A DNA stretch of 64,000 bases from Streptomyces sp. NBC_01288 (lineage in GTDB: Bacteria > Actinomycetota > Actinomycetes > Streptomycetales > Streptomycetaceae). Both the position numbers and the translations under genes were made by a program. Shown here one piece after another: positions 39,398 to 48,222 of this stretch. The notes below the pieces were generated by a model that saw only the letters and a list, made by a program, of their open reading frames with translations, had not been told where the DNA came from and did not search any database. The DNA lies in contig NZ_CP108427.1 of assembly GCF_035982055.1 (NCBI RefSeq), positions 5,083,001 through 5,147,000 of the forward strand, read 5' to 3'. Position 1 is the stretch's first letter; each line of letters begins with the position of its first letter.

Positions 39398-39651
39398 ATG
39401 GAGAAGGCCTACCTCGAAGGCCACGCCGAAGGCAGAGCAGAGAACCGCGCCGCGTTCACCCTGCGCGTGCTGGAGAAGCGCGGAATCCCGTCCCCGAGCA
39501 CATCCAGGAACGCATCGCCTCCTGCACCGACCTCGACACCCTCACCCTCTGGTTCGACCGTTCCCTGACCGCGTCCACGGCGGAGGATCTGTTCGTCGAG
39601 ACCCCCGAGGCACTCCAGCCTCAGCCCCAGGACAGCACCGACCAGGCCTGA
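39398..39651 (+). pseudogene. Frameshifted C-terminal remnant of a Rpn/PD-(D/E)XK-type protein
   Basis: ATG 39398 reads MEKAYLEGHAEGRAENRAAF, then TLRVLEKRGIP; the continuation is in another frame from about 39490: VPEHIQERIASCTDLDTLTL, WFDRSLTASTAEDLFVETPE, stop at 39651. A GEA-rich helix followed by 'lltCtDl..L..W...a..A...DLF' is the usual tail of large Streptomyces Rpn-like nuclease proteins, whose catalytic N-terminus is absent. No other feature seen up to 39729. Confidence 0.65.
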
Positions 39652-39729
39652 CAACTCATCACAGCCCGCGCGGACTTGAAGACCCTCGCCCTTTGGCGGG
39701 ACATGCCCTCCATGGACAGGCCCCCGCTC

Positions 39730-40113
39730 CTACGCCGCCGAGTCCGCCAACGCCAGCCCACTCCCCAGCGCCGCCCGCGCCGTAGCGACATACGCGAGCC
39801 CCTCCTGCGCCGTGCGGGCCGCCTGGGTGTACTCCGTCACCGTGCGTGCCGTGGTCAGCTGAGCCGCAGCGGCCCGGTGGCACTCGACGGCATTCGTCAG
39901 CGCCCGCGTCACCGCCTCGTCGGCGCCCGCCCAGACCCTCGCCTCGGGAACGGTCAGGCTCGCGCCGAGCCGTAGCACCGAACCGCTCGCCTCGACCTCG
40001 GCGTCGAGATCGGACAGGTCCGACCCGTCCCGGTCACCCTGCGAGCGCCTCAGCACGACGACCGCGAACACCGCCCCCGCGATCAACAGCAATGCCAGCA
40101 CAACGAATCCCAT
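39730..40113 (-). CDS. Single-TM protein with helical cytoplasmic or exported domain, unknown function
   Basis: 127 residues from ATG 40113, preceded by GGAGGAAACG. One N-terminal membrane helix (GFVVLALLLIAGAVFAVVVL, 2-21), a charged linker (RRSQGDRDGSDLSDLDAEVE), and an Ala-rich helical domain (VWAGADEAVTRALTNAVECH). Streptomyces has many such bitopic proteins of unknown role. Flanked by a pseudogene and an ATPase, without operon partners. Confidence 0.72.
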   Translation of the reverse strand: MGFVVLALLLIAGAVFAVVVLRRSQGDRDGSDLSDLDAEVEASGSVLRLGASLTVPEARVWAGADEAVTRALTNAVECHRAAAAQLTTARTVTEYTQAARTAQEGLAYVATARAALGSGLALADSAA

Positions 40114-40280
40114 CGTTTCCTCCAGACCTCACGTGGTTCACGGGACGAGCCGATCCGACCCCTATGCCCCATGACACTCCCCGCCACTGTGGGAGACCGT
40201 CGATCCGTCTGTGTGCTCGCCATGAGCCCTCCATGAACCTCCGCAATCCATCCGGAATGGCTCCGAAATCCATCCAGGAA

Positions 40281-40316
40281 TCTAGGTAGAATCAATCTAC
40301 GTAGAATTTGACTACC
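40281..40316. promoter_or_regulatory. AT-rich imperfect palindrome upstream of the DUF234 ATPase
   Basis: Centred on TCTACGTAGA (40296-40305), with outer arms GGTAG (40285-40289) and CTACC (40312-40316). An AT-rich island in GC-rich DNA, about 40-70 bp before ATG 40355. Candidate operator/promoter. Confidence 0.5.
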
Positions 40317-40354
40317 TGCACTCGCCACAACCTCGCCGAGTCCCCGGAGCCCCC

Positions 40355-41809
40355 ATGCCCACCCCCTTCGTCGGCCGTCACACCGAACTGGCCCTCCTCC
40401 GCAAGCGCCTCGCCCGCGTCTCCGCGGACGTCACCGGCGTCGCCGTGGCCATACGGGGGCGCCGGCAGGTGGGGAAGTCGCGGCTCGTGCAGGAGTTCTG
40501 CGACGGCGCGGCGGTGCCGTACGTCTTCTTCACCGCCACCAAGGGCGCCTCCCCCGTCGAAGGGATCGCCGACTTCACCGCGGAGCTGCGGGAGTCCTCC
40601 CTGCCCGCCGCCCGCGAACTGGTGCCGGCCACCGCCCCCACGAACTGGCCGGACGCCTTCCGGACACTCGCGGCCGTCCTGCCCGCCTCACCCAGCATCG
40701 TGGTCCTCGACGAACTGCCCTGGCTCGCCGAGCAGGACCCCGTGTTCGACGGAGCGCTACAGACCGCGTGGGACCGGCTGCTGGCCGGGCGGCCGGTGCT
40801 TCTGCTGCTGCTCGGCAGCGATCTGCACATGATGGAGCGGTTCACGGCGTACGACCGCCCGTTCTACGGCCGCGCCGACAGCCTCGTCCTCGGACCGCTC
40901 GATCCCGCCGAGACCGGAGACGTGCTGGGGCTGGACGCCGCCGACGCCATCGACGCCCATCTCGTCTCCGGCGGCCTGCCGGGCATCCTGCGTGCCTGGC
41001 CGCACGCGACACCGGCGCTCGACTTCGTCAAGGACGAGTGCGCGGACCCCGCCTCGCCGCTCTTCGGGGTGCCGGAGGCGGCGCTCCTGGCCGAGTTCCC
41101 GGCACCCGACCAGACGCGCCGGGTCCTGGAGGCGGTCGGGAGCGGAGACCGTACGCATGCGAACATCGCCGCGACCGCGGGCAGTCAGAGCGGGGCGCTG
41201 CCCTCCGGAGTACTGTCCCCGCTGCTCAGACGCCTCACCGTCGAGAAGCGCGTGCTGGCCGTGGACCCGCCGCTGTCCACCAGCCCCGGCAAGCCCGCCC
41301 TCTATCGCGTGGCCGACAGCAACCTGCGGCTCTACCTGGCCGCGACCCGGTCCGCACAGGAACTCTCCAGACGCGGACGCCCCGAAGCCGCGTACCGGAT
41401 CGTGGAGCGGCGTTGGACGGCCTGGCGGGGACGGGCCGTCGAGCCCCTGATCCGTGAGGCGCTGGAACTGGCCGCGGCCGCCTCCGAGGACTTCCCCTGG
41501 CCCGGCACGGAGGTCGTCGGCGGCTGGTGGAACCGGCGGTTCGCACCGGAGATCGACCTGATCGGCGCGGACCGCGCCCCCGTGGCCGGGTCCGTGTACT
41601 TCGCCGGCTCGGTGAAGTGGCTCGCCTCGCCCTTCGACCAACAGGACCTGAACGCCCTGCGGACCGGCGCCGCCGAGGTTCCCGGATTCGATCCCGGCGG
41701 CACCGGCCTCGCGGTCGTGTCCCTCTCCGGCGTCACCCGCGCGGTGTCGGACGACGCCGTAGACCTGGTGTGGGGGGCGAAGGACGTGGTCGCGGCCTGG
41801 CGGCCGTAG
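40355..41809 (+). CDS. AAA-type ATPase with C-terminal DUF234 nuclease-like domain
   Basis: 484 residues. Walker A IRGRRQVGKSRLVQEF (about 33-48), Walker B SIVVLDELPWLAEQD (about 113-127), sensor region LLLLGSDLHMMERF, then a winged helix (about 275-330) and the DUF234 C-terminus (about 365-484) with FAPEIDLIGADR and VYFAGSVKWLASPFDQQDL, whose D...K/E spacing recalls PD-(D/E)XK nucleases. This is the archaeal-type 'ATPase/DUF234' family found patchily in bacteria, proposed to act in DNA-linked conflict or mobile functions; activity is not proven. It stands alone behind an AT-rich palindromic operator and next to gene remnants, suggesting acquisition. Confidence 0.85.
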   Translation: MPTPFVGRHTELALLRKRLARVSADVTGVAVAIRGRRQVGKSRLVQEFCDGAAVPYVFFTATKGASPVEGIADFTAELRESSLPAARELVPATAPTNWPDAFRTLAAVLPASPSIVVLDELPWLAEQDPVFDGALQTAWDRLLAGRPVLLLLLGSDLHMMERFTAYDRPFYGRADSLVLGPLDPAETGDVLGLDAADAIDAHLVSGGLPGILRAWPHATPALDFVKDECADPASPLFGVPEAALLAEFPAPDQTRRVLEAVGSGDRTHANIAATAGSQSGALPSGVLSPLLRRLTVEKRVLAVDPPLSTSPGKPALYRVADSNLRLYLAATRSAQELSRRGRPEAAYRIVERRWTAWRGRAVEPLIREALELAAAASEDFPWPGTEVVGGWWNRRFAPEIDLIGADRAPVAGSVYFAGSVKWLASPFDQQDLNALRTGAAEVPGFDPGGTGLAVVSLSGVTRAVSDDAVDLVWGAKDVVAAWRP

Positions 41810-41856
41810 CGACGACGTGTACTGCCGGAGCTACGACTCCGTGGCGACGGCGGGAG

Positions 41857-42858
41857 CTACGACGCCGAAGCCGACGGCGAAGCCGAAGCCGACGGACCCG
41901 GGCCGCCAGGACCGCCCCCGCCCTCCCCGTCGTTCGTCTCGTCCGGCGCCACCCCCAGCGTCAGATGCCCGTGCACGCCCCGCCCGATGCGCCGCCTGTC
42001 GTACTTGAGGTAGAGCAGGCCGCCCTCGTGGCCGTTCTGGGGGTAGATCCCGTCCTCGGTGAGTGTCGTGCGGGTCGCCGTGTTCGAGTCGTACGGCTCC
42101 ACGACCGACGACGCGATGACCGACTTCTCGTCGAAGAACAGCTGGCCGGTGAAGCAGGTGTGGCCGCCCTCGTAGCCCGCGTCCGTCCACTCGCCGTCGA
42201 CGTGCACCTTGACGTGGATGTGGACGCAACGGCCCTGGTACCAGCCGGGGAAGACCGTCTTGAAGGTGACGTGGCCGCGGCGGTCCGTGTGCCAGGTGCC
42301 GCGCAGGAAGCGGTCGGCGTCGGTCGGTCCCTGGTGACCTCCGCCGCCACCGGGCGGGCCACCCGTCGGGGTACCGGTCGGGGTGCCCGACGGCGGTGCG
42401 CCCGTGGGGGCCGGGCCGCCACCGCCGCCGCTGCTCGCCTCGTAGCCCGAGTAGATGCCCGTCGCGTTGCAGTGCCAGATGTCTACGGCCGCGTTGCGCA
42501 GCGGTCTGCAGGTGTCCGCGTCGATCACCTTGAGGTCGAGGGTGAGCGGGATGCCCTCCTCGTCCTCCGTCACATCGCGGCGGATCTTGTCCGCGTCGAT
42601 GTAGTACGGGCCCTCGGTCAGCTCCGAGGTGAGGGTGTAGCACGCCTCCCCCGAGGCGGTCGCTTTCGGTGGCTGCGGACGCGGGGCGTTCTCCTGCGCC
42701 GAGGCGTTCACCGACAGCGCTCCGGCGACGCCCACCGCCGTCACCGCCACACCGCCGGCCACCAGGACCGTACGGCGTGCCAACTGGCCTTTGTCTTCCG
42801 GGACTTCGGAGTCCGTGGGGGGCTGAGAATCCATGGGGGGTACTCGGGAATCCGTCAT
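41857..42858 (-). CDS. Tat-exported intradiol ring-cleavage dioxygenase (copy 2)
   Basis: 333 residues from ATG 42858; this start matches copy 1 (both GGCATGACGG). Tat signal QLARRTVLVAGGVAVTAVGV. Same catalytic blocks as copy 1: GPYYIDADKIRRDVTEDEEG, AVDIWHCNATGIYSGYE, GWYQGRCVHIHVKVHVDGEW, and the Ser-Ala C-terminal repeat. The Gly-rich loop is shorter and differs most. High identity in protein and DNA indicates a duplication with the gene at 33813. Extracellular Fe(III) catechol-cleaving enzyme by family. Confidence 0.9.
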   Translation of the reverse strand: MTDSRVPPMDSQPPTDSEVPEDKGQLARRTVLVAGGVAVTAVGVAGALSVNASAQENAPRPQPPKATASGEACYTLTSELTEGPYYIDADKIRRDVTEDEEGIPLTLDLKVIDADTCRPLRNAAVDIWHCNATGIYSGYEASSGGGGGPAPTGAPPSGTPTGTPTGGPPGGGGGHQGPTDADRFLRGTWHTDRRGHVTFKTVFPGWYQGRCVHIHVKVHVDGEWTDAGYEGGHTCFTGQLFFDEKSVIASSVVEPYDSNTATRTTLTEDGIYPQNGHEGGLLYLKYDRRRIGRGVHGHLTLGVAPDETNDGEGGGGPGGPGPSASASPSASAS

Positions 42859-42930
42859 GCCGGGGACGCTAGGGGCGCCCGACATGGCATGAACATGAGA
42901 ATGCGCTGTGAATCCTGTGCGCATACGAAA

Positions 42931-42962
42931 GGGGCTCGAAACCGTCGTCGGTTTCGAGCCCC
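42931..42962 (-). terminator. Terminator of aspS
   Basis: GGGGCTCGAAACC (42931-42943) and GGTTTCGAGCCCC (42950-42962) form a perfect 13-bp stem with a 6-base loop, 50 bp past the aspS stop. Confidence 0.9.
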
Positions 42963-43011
42963 TCCCACAGGAAAACCTGCGGCCGGAACAGAACGGCCTG
43001 AACAGAACGGA

Positions 43012-44775
43012 CTACTTCGGCTGCGGCTTCCGCACCGACAGGTGCAGTTCGCGCAGCCGCGTCTCGTCCAGCTCCGTCGGCGCGCCCATCATCAGGTCCT
43101 GCGCGTTGCCGTTGAGCGGGAACGCGATCGTCTCGCGAATGTTCGGCTCCTCCGCGAGCAGCATGACGATGCGGTCGACGCCGGGGGCGATCCCTCCGTG
43201 CGGCGGGGCGCCGAAGCGGAACGCGCGCAGCATGCCCGCGAACTGCTCCTCGACGGTGTCACGGTCGTAGCCCGCGATCTCGAAGGCCTTGAGCATGATG
43301 TCGGGCTCGTGGTTCCGGATCGCGCCGGAGGACAGCTCGACGCCGTTGCAGACGATGTCGTACTGCCAGCCCAGGATGTCCAGCGGGTCCTGGGTCTCCA
43401 GGGCCTCCAGACCGCCCTGCGGCATCGAGAACGGGTTGTGCGAGAAGTCGATCTTCCCGGTCTCCTCGTCCTTCTCGTACATCGGGAAGTCGACGATCCA
43501 GCAGAAGCGGAAGACGCCCTCTTCGAAGTGGCCCGCGCGCTTCGCGGCTTCCACCCGCACCGCGCCCATGATCTTCGAGACCTCTTCGAACTCGCCCGCG
43601 CCGAAGAACACCGCGTGGCCGGGGGCCAGCGACAGGCGCTTCGTCAGCTCCGCGATGTTCTCCTCCGTGAGGAACTTCGCGATCGGGCCCGTCAGCGAGC
43701 CGTCCTCGGTCACGCGGACCCAGGCCAGGCCCTTCGCGCCGAGAGTGACCGCGAAGTCGCCGAGCTGGTCGAAGAACTTCCGGGACTGCGCCGCGACATC
43801 CGGCACCGGCAGCGCGCGGACGTGCTGGCCGGCGAACGCCTTGAACTCCGAGCCCTCGAACACGTCCGTGATGTCGGTGAGTTCGAGCTTCGCGCGCAGG
43901 TCCGGCTTGTCGGAGCCGTACTTCACCATTGACTCGCGGAACGGGATGCGCGGGAAGGGGGAGGTGACCGGCTGGCCGCCGCCGAACTCCTCGAACAGCT
44001 CCGTCATCAGCTTCTCGATCGGCTGGAAGACGTCTTCCTGCTCGACGAAGCTCATCTCGACGTCGAGCTGGTAGAACTCGCCCGGCGAGCGGTCCGCGCG
44101 GGCGTCCTCGTCGCGGAAGCAGGGCGCGATCTGGAAGTAGCGGTCGAAGCCGGAGATCATCAGCAGCTGCTTGAACTGCTGCGGCGCCTGCGGCAGGGCG
44201 TAGAACTTGCCCGGGTTCAGGCGCGAGGGGACCACGAAGTCGCGCGCGCCCTCGGGGGAGGTCGCGGAGAGAATCGGGGTGGCCATCTCGTTGAAGCCGA
44301 GGGCGACCATCTTCGAGCGGATCGAGGCGATCACCGAGGACCGCAGCATGATGTTGCGGTGCATGCGCTCACGGCGCAGGTCCAGGAAGCGGTACTCCAG
44401 GCGCCGCTCCTCGTTGACCCCGTCCTCGGTGTTGATCGTGAAGGGGAGCGGGGCGGCGGCACCGAGCAGCTCGACCTCGCCGACCTCGACCTCGACCTCA
44501 CCGGTCGGCAGATCCGGGTTCACGTTGTCCGTGCCGCGGGAGACGACCTTGCCGTCGACGCGGACCGTCGACTCCTTGGTCACCTTGTCGAGGGCCTCGT
44601 ACGCGGGCGTGCCGGGGCGGGCGACGAGCTGCGTGATGCCGTAGTGATCGCGCAGATCGATGAAGAGGATGCCGCCCAGGTCTCGGCGATTGTGCAGCCA
44701 GCCGCTCAGCCGGACGTCGGTGCCGACGTCAGAGGCGCGGAGCTCGCCGCAGGTGTGGGACCTGTACCGATGCAT
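43012..44775 (-). CDS. aspS: Aspartyl-tRNA synthetase
   Basis: 587 residues from ATG 44775, full length for the bacterial class II enzyme. N-terminal OB-fold anticodon domain (about 1-110, VRLSGWLHNRRDLGGILFID). Motif 2 is FRDEDARADRSPGEFYQLD (about 218), a bacterial GAD insertion covers about 290-420, and motif 3 is HGGIAPGVDRIVMLLAEEPN (about 535-554). Charges tRNA-Asp, possibly also tRNA-Asn if the genome uses the amidotransferase route. Monocistronic with its own terminator; a parS site lies 33 bp upstream of the start. Confidence 0.97.
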   Translation of the reverse strand: MHRYRSHTCGELRASDVGTDVRLSGWLHNRRDLGGILFIDLRDHYGITQLVARPGTPAYEALDKVTKESTVRVDGKVVSRGTDNVNPDLPTGEVEVEVGEVELLGAAAPLPFTINTEDGVNEERRLEYRFLDLRRERMHRNIMLRSSVIASIRSKMVALGFNEMATPILSATSPEGARDFVVPSRLNPGKFYALPQAPQQFKQLLMISGFDRYFQIAPCFRDEDARADRSPGEFYQLDVEMSFVEQEDVFQPIEKLMTELFEEFGGGQPVTSPFPRIPFRESMVKYGSDKPDLRAKLELTDITDVFEGSEFKAFAGQHVRALPVPDVAAQSRKFFDQLGDFAVTLGAKGLAWVRVTEDGSLTGPIAKFLTEENIAELTKRLSLAPGHAVFFGAGEFEEVSKIMGAVRVEAAKRAGHFEEGVFRFCWIVDFPMYEKDEETGKIDFSHNPFSMPQGGLEALETQDPLDILGWQYDIVCNGVELSSGAIRNHEPDIMLKAFEIAGYDRDTVEEQFAGMLRAFRFGAPPHGGIAPGVDRIVMLLAEEPNIRETIAFPLNGNAQDLMMGAPTELDETRLRELHLSVRKPQPK

Positions 44776-44807
44776 CGTCGTTCATCCAGCCTTCGCGGAT
44801 CGGGGAG

Positions 44808-44823
44808 TGTTTCACGTGAAACG
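44808..44823. other. parS-like ParB binding site
   Basis: TGTTTCACGTGAAACG contains the perfect 14-bp palindrome GTTTCACGTGAAAC, identical to the Streptomyces parS core and matching 15 of 16 bases of the general bacterial consensus. It lies in the divergent gap between aspS and the PP2C gene. In Streptomyces, parS sites cluster around oriC. Confidence 0.85.
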
Positions 44824-44940
44824 TCCAGGGCCGGAGCCCGGACGTCCCAAGGGTACCGGCCACCCATAGATCGCCTCCCCACCATTAACTCCGGGCTCCC
44901 TCGGTGGCAGGTTTCGATCTCCTCTTCTTAGAGTGGGGCA

Positions 44941-47133
44941 ATGCGCACTGGTGAGCCCCTGCCCGCCGTGGGGGAGGTACTCGCCGCCCTCGCGACCGGT
45001 CTGTGGCATTGGGACACCGCCTCGGAGCTGGTCACGGTGGACGCCGAGGCCGCACGGCTGCTCGGGCTGCCCCCCGAACAGACCACCCTCACGGAGGCCC
45101 AGACACGGGCCCGACTCCACCCCGTGGACTGGAACGAGATCACGGGGGTCGTCGGGCTGGCCGTGGCCGAGGGCACCCTCGCCGAGGTCCGCATCCGGAT
45201 CATGGACGAGCGGGGCCGGGTGATCCGCGTCGTCCGCAGTCGCTCCAAGCCGTCCTACAACCGCGAGAAGCGGTCGTACGAGCTGATCGGCACCCTCCAG
45301 GAGGTCGCCGAGCCCACGCCGGGCACACCGGCCGGGCGGACCGCGGTCACCGGTGACTGGCGGCGCTCCCGGGAGGCGTTCCTGCTGGACGCGGGCCGGG
45401 CGCTGGCGGAGGCGCGGTCCACGGCGGAGGTGCTGCGGGTCGCGGCGGGCCTGTCGATGCCGGGCTTCTCACCGGACGGCCTCGCGGTGTTCGGGGTGTC
45501 GGGAGACCGGCTGACGATCGTCGGCCACCACGGGCATCAGCCGGGCGACGAGGACCCGTTCTCGCACATGTCGATGGTGACGGACTACCCGGCCGCCGAG
45601 GTCGTACGGACGGGCCGTGCCGTCTATCTGTCCACGCCCGAGCAGTACAAGGAGCGCTACCCGGTCACCTGGCCGCTGGCCCAGCACTTCCACCGGCAGT
45701 CCTGGGCGTTCCTGCCGCTGACGGTCGCCGGGCGGACCATGGGCGCCTGGATGGCCGCCTTCACCTACCCGGTCGCCTTCACACCGGACGAGCGGTCCGT
45801 CCTCACCACGGTCGCCCGCATGCTCGCGCAGGCCCTATCCCGCGCCGGTGTCGCCGAGTCCGAGCGCGAGCTGACCGACGGGCTCCAGCGCTCCATGCTG
45901 CCCACGCTGGGCCCGGAGATCCCGGGCATGAGCGTCGCCGCCCGCTACATCCCGACCGGCGGCGGGCTCCAGGTCGGCGGCGACTGGTACGACATGATTC
46001 CGCTGCCTGGGGGCACCCCCTCCGGGGGAGGCCGTATCGCCCTCGTCATCGGTGACGTACAGGGCCATGACGTGCGCGCCGCCGGGCTGATGGGCCAGCT
46101 CCGCATCGCCCTGCGCGCCTACGCCTCCGAGGGGCACCGCCCGGACGCCGTGCTCTCCCGCGCCTCCCGTTTCCTGCACGGCATCACCAACGGCGACGCG
46201 GAGAAGGCAGACCCGCGCTTCGCGACCTGCCTGTACGTCGAGGCCGACCCGGCGACCGGGGTCCTGGAGATCGCCCGGGCCGGCCATCCCGACCCGGCGA
46301 TACGCATGGCGGACGGGACGGTGCTGATGCGGCCCACGGCGGGTGGACTGCCGCTCGGCATCGACCCGGACGCCGACTATCCGACGACCACGCTCGCGCT
46401 GGAGCCCGGCGAGACCATGCTGATGTGCACGGACGGGCTGATCGAGACCGGCGGCCACGACCTGGAGACGGGCTGGCAGCGCATCCGGACGATTCTGGAG
46501 GCGCACAAGGGCGACCTGGAGGAACTCGCCGACGCCCTCGTCCAGGCCGTCCATGGACCCTCCTCGCACCACACCACCGGCCCGCTCGCGGACCGCCGCG
46601 AGGACGACATAGCCGTACTCCTGCTGTCCCGCGAGGGCGAGGCCTGCGGCTGCGGCGACACGACGACCGTCCCCCCGAAGATCCGCCGTACGGTGCTCAC
46701 GGTCGCGCAGGCCGAGCCCGAGCGGATCGCGGTGGCCCGGCAGCAGTTGCGCGAACTCCTCCACGACTGGACCGGCGCCGACCAGGTCGACTCGGCGGTC
46801 CTGCTCGTCTCCGAGATGCTCACCAATGTCCTCGTGCACACCGACGCCGACGCCCTGCTGACAGCCGAGGTGACCGGCGATGTGGGCGAGCGGCGGATGC
46901 GGGTCGAGGTCACGGACGCCGGCGACGACCTCCCGCACAAGCGCCACCCCGGTGAACTGGCGTCCTCCGGGCGGGGGTTGCTCCTCATCGAACTCCTCGC
47001 CGAGACCTGGGGCGTGGACCCGAGGGGCGAGGGCAAGAGCATCTGGTTCGAGCTCTACGAGTCCGACGGCGACGGGGACACGGCCGGTGAAGGCCCGGGC
47101 GGCGTCTCGGAGTTCGGGTCCTGGGACGCGTAA
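44941..47133 (+). CDS. Multidomain PP2C phosphatase: PAS-GAF-SpoIIE-HATPase
   Basis: 730 residues. PAS fold about 10-105 (GLWHWDTASELVTVDAEAAR), GAF about 140-290, SpoIIE/PP2C about 315-535 (VGGDWYDMIPL, VIGDVQGHDVRAAGLMGQL, MCTDGLIETGG, REDDIAVLLL), and an RsbW-like HATPase about 580-712 (LLVSEMLTNVLVHTDADALL, SSGRGLLLIELLAETWGV). Having both phosphatase and kinase modules, it can run a whole partner switch in response to a PAS/GAF ligand. Five to seven residues after IPLPGG (GTPSGGG) come from a short hairpin cassette at 46006-46031, right between catalytic segments. The 3' end overlaps the AI-2E gene by 79 bp. Confidence 0.92.
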   Translation: MRTGEPLPAVGEVLAALATGLWHWDTASELVTVDAEAARLLGLPPEQTTLTEAQTRARLHPVDWNEITGVVGLAVAEGTLAEVRIRIMDERGRVIRVVRSRSKPSYNREKRSYELIGTLQEVAEPTPGTPAGRTAVTGDWRRSREAFLLDAGRALAEARSTAEVLRVAAGLSMPGFSPDGLAVFGVSGDRLTIVGHHGHQPGDEDPFSHMSMVTDYPAAEVVRTGRAVYLSTPEQYKERYPVTWPLAQHFHRQSWAFLPLTVAGRTMGAWMAAFTYPVAFTPDERSVLTTVARMLAQALSRAGVAESERELTDGLQRSMLPTLGPEIPGMSVAARYIPTGGGLQVGGDWYDMIPLPGGTPSGGGRIALVIGDVQGHDVRAAGLMGQLRIALRAYASEGHRPDAVLSRASRFLHGITNGDAEKADPRFATCLYVEADPATGVLEIARAGHPDPAIRMADGTVLMRPTAGGLPLGIDPDADYPTTTLALEPGETMLMCTDGLIETGGHDLETGWQRIRTILEAHKGDLEELADALVQAVHGPSSHHTTGPLADRREDDIAVLLLSREGEACGCGDTTTVPPKIRRTVLTVAQAEPERIAVARQQLRELLHDWTGADQVDSAVLLVSEMLTNVLVHTDADALLTAEVTGDVGERRMRVEVTDAGDDLPHKRHPGELASSGRGLLLIELLAETWGVDPRGEGKSIWFELYESDGDGDTAGEGPGGVSEFGSWDA
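46006..46031. repeat. Short GGGGG-type hairpin cassette inside the PP2C gene
   Basis: CCTGGGGGCACC, then CCCTCCGGGGGAGG: minimal version of the cassettes at 22893, 24358 and 61754, lacking the central variable loop. Confidence 0.6.
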
Positions 47134-48149
47134 CGCTCCCGCAGTTCGTGGACGACCCCGAAGGCGGCGGCGGTCAGCGGCACCGCGAGCAGCATGCCGA
47201 GGATTCCGGCCACGGACGCGCCCGCGGTGATCGCGATCATCACCACCGCCGGGTGCATCTGCACGGTCCGGCTCTGGATCATCGGCTGGAGCACATGGCC
47301 CTCCAGCACCTGCACGGCGAGGACGACCCCGAGCGCCCAGAGCCCGATGACGACACCCCGGTCGGCGAGCGCGACCAGCACGGCGACGGCCCCGGAGAGG
47401 AACGCGCCGAGGTAGGGGATGTAGGCCCCGACGAAGACGAGTGCGGCCAGGCCGAAGGCCCCCGGTACGTCCAGCACGAGGAGCCCGATGCCGATGCAGA
47501 GGGCGTCGATGAGGGCGATGACGGTGGTGCCCCGCATGAATCCCTCGACGCCCTCGAAGGCACGGCGGGCCATGGCCTCGACGAGATCGGCGTTGTCGTG
47601 CGGGGCGAGCGAACGCAGGAGCCCGGCGGCGCGGTCGGAGTCCCGCAGGAAGAAGAAGACGAGCAGCAGCGCCAGTACGGCCATGGCGATGGTCTCGCCG
47701 ACGACACTGACCCCGCTGATGACGTTCGAGGCGGCCGTACCGCCGAACTTGGTGAGCAGTTCCTTGGCGTTGGAGGCGAGGTCGTCCACCGAGGTGCCGG
47801 CGGCCCCGAAATGGTCGGCGAGGGAGTTCCCCGCGTCCTTGAGCGAGGACACGATCTGGTCCCCGGTGTCGATCAGCGCGGCGACGACGATGTACACGGC
47901 CCCGCCGACCACGGCGACGACCGCGACACAGGTGATCATCGCGGCCACCGACCGGTTCACGTGCGCCTTCACGAGCCGCCGGTACAGCGGCCCGAGCAAC
48001 GCGGTCCCGAGCAACGCGAGCAGCACGGGCGTCACCGCGGTCTTCAACTCGGCACAGAGCCGGATCCCGACGTAGCCGACCCCGGAGACGAGCAGCAGGA
48101 CGACACACCAGGCGGCGAACCGCCGTACGGGAACGGGGAGTAGCTGCAC
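47055..48149 (-). CDS. AI-2E family (PerM/YhhT-type) membrane protein
   Basis: 364 residues from ATG 48149. Eight hydrophobic segments and the family layout: paired helices (AAWCVVLLLVSGVGYVGIRL; VAAMITCVAVVAVVGGAVYI), an amphipathic cytoplasmic stretch (about 95-150), and the conserved GAFGLAALVFVGAYIPYLGA and GHVLQPMIQSRTVQMHPAVV block. AI-2E proteins export autoinducer-2, or sodium/protons in other cases; the substrate here is unknown. The tail is Pro/Ser-rich. It overlaps the convergent PP2C gene by 79 bp, so the PP2C C-terminus and this tail are antisense. Confidence 0.9.
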   Translation of the reverse strand: MQLLPVPVRRFAAWCVVLLLVSGVGYVGIRLCAELKTAVTPVLLALLGTALLGPLYRRLVKAHVNRSVAAMITCVAVVAVVGGAVYIVVAALIDTGDQIVSSLKDAGNSLADHFGAAGTSVDDLASNAKELLTKFGGTAASNVISGVSVVGETIAMAVLALLLVFFFLRDSDRAAGLLRSLAPHDNADLVEAMARRAFEGVEGFMRGTTVIALIDALCIGIGLLVLDVPGAFGLAALVFVGAYIPYLGAFLSGAVAVLVALADRGVVIGLWALGVVLAVQVLEGHVLQPMIQSRTVQMHPAVVMIAITAGASVAGILGMLLAVPLTAAAFGVVHELRERYASQDPNSETPPGPSPAVSPSPSDS

Positions 48150-48222
48150 GGTCCCACCCGATCACGCGTCGGGCGGGCGGGCCCGGCGGGACGGGCCGCC
48201 CGGGTGACGGCGGGTCAGGCCT

